This document shows, in pieces, positions 63,071 through 64,000 of a DNA stretch of 64,000 nt. The notes under the pieces are model-generated. The model worked only from the letters and a program-made list of their open reading frames with translations, searched no databases and was not told the origin of the DNA. The stretch covers positions 215,651 through 279,650 of the forward strand of contig NZ_AOMO01000016.1 of assembly GCF_000338875.1 (NCBI RefSeq). The letters run 5' to 3'. The stretch comes from Vibrio mimicus CAIM 602. Lineage in GTDB: Bacteria > Pseudomonadota > Gammaproteobacteria > Enterobacterales > Vibrionaceae. Within the stretch, counting starts at the first letter, position 1; each line of letters opens with the position of its first letter. Both the position numbers and the translations under genes were made by a program.

Positions 63071-63093
63071 TATCTCGGATAGCGAGATATTTT
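63071..63093 (+). terminator. Attenuator-like hairpin in the lyase leader
   Basis: TATCTCG-GATAG-CGAGATA followed by TTTTCTTTTC resembles a weak intrinsic terminator. It stands only about 75 bases before the lyase ATG, where a simple terminator for cca would be out of place. Confidence 0.5.
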
Positions 63094-63145
63094 CTTTTCA
63101 AAATAAAATCATTTAAATACTCCTATCACTAAGCCCAACCAATAA

Positions 63146-64000
<855 letters not shown>

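Overview
The window reads as core chromosome of a gammaproteobacterium of the genus Vibrio, most like the large chromosome of Vibrio cholerae or a very close relative. The reasons are the gene order (dcw cluster without ddl, rnpB, pdhR-aceEF-lpd, pilABCD next to nadC, tolC-hldE-glnE, exeAB-cca) and protein sequences that look vibrio-like throughout. This assignment rests on family knowledge; no database search was possible. No rRNA, tRNA, insertion sequence, integron or CRISPR array was seen.

Layout. (1) 1-14907, minus strand: division and cell-wall (dcw) cluster, read rsmH-ftsL-ftsI-murE-murF-mraY-murD-ftsW-murG-murC-ftsQ-ftsA-ftsZ, mostly with overlapping or very close genes. ftsZ runs off the left edge. 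ddl is absent between murC and ftsQ, and no mraZ lies upstream of rsmH. (2) 15089-15490, minus: rnpB, the RNase P RNA, with its own terminator. (3) 15665-22746, minus: pyruvate dehydrogenase operon pdhR-aceE-aceF-lpd, with two clear PdhR operators upstream. (4) 23310-26336: a convergent pair sharing one terminator, encoding an exported nucleotidase/cyclic phosphodiesterase and an exported family II pyrophosphatase. (5) 26691-30159, minus: recJ, dsbC, xerD; then fldB (+), ampD (-) and nadC (+). (6) 32733-38932, plus: type IV pilus genes pilA-pilB-pilC-pilD followed by coaE, zapD, a possible 53-residue small gene, and yacG. (7) 38977-45991, minus: parC, parE, yqiA, cpdA, a DUF1249 gene and nudF. 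(8) 46223-53394: tolC (+), hldE (-), glnE (-, broken by two single-base frameshifts) and a chemoreceptor gene (-). (9) 53475-62636: voltage-gated-type potassium channel (+), CYTH-CHAD triphosphatase (-), DUF47 gene and pit (+), SH3-domain membrane protein (+), exeB and exeA (-), cca (+). (10) 62637-64000: an AT-rich leader, then the start of a PLP-dependent beta-eliminating lyase that looks like tyrosine phenol-lyase rather than tryptophanase, cut by the right edge.

How the genes work together. Region 1 supplies the cytoplasmic and lipid-linked steps of peptidoglycan precursor synthesis (MurE, MurF, MraY, MurD, MurG, MurC) together with the divisome proteins that use it (FtsZ, FtsA, FtsQ, FtsL, FtsI, FtsW). 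Region 3 converts pyruvate to acetyl-CoA under pyruvate-sensing control by PdhR. Region 6 encodes a DNA-uptake/chitin type pilus; PilD also processes pseudopilins of the type II secretion system, to which ExeA and ExeB of region 9 belong.

The least ordinary parts are the tyrosine phenol-lyase-like gene with TyrR-like boxes and a hairpin in its leader, the exported family II pyrophosphatase beside an exported nucleotidase, and the doubly frameshifted glnE.
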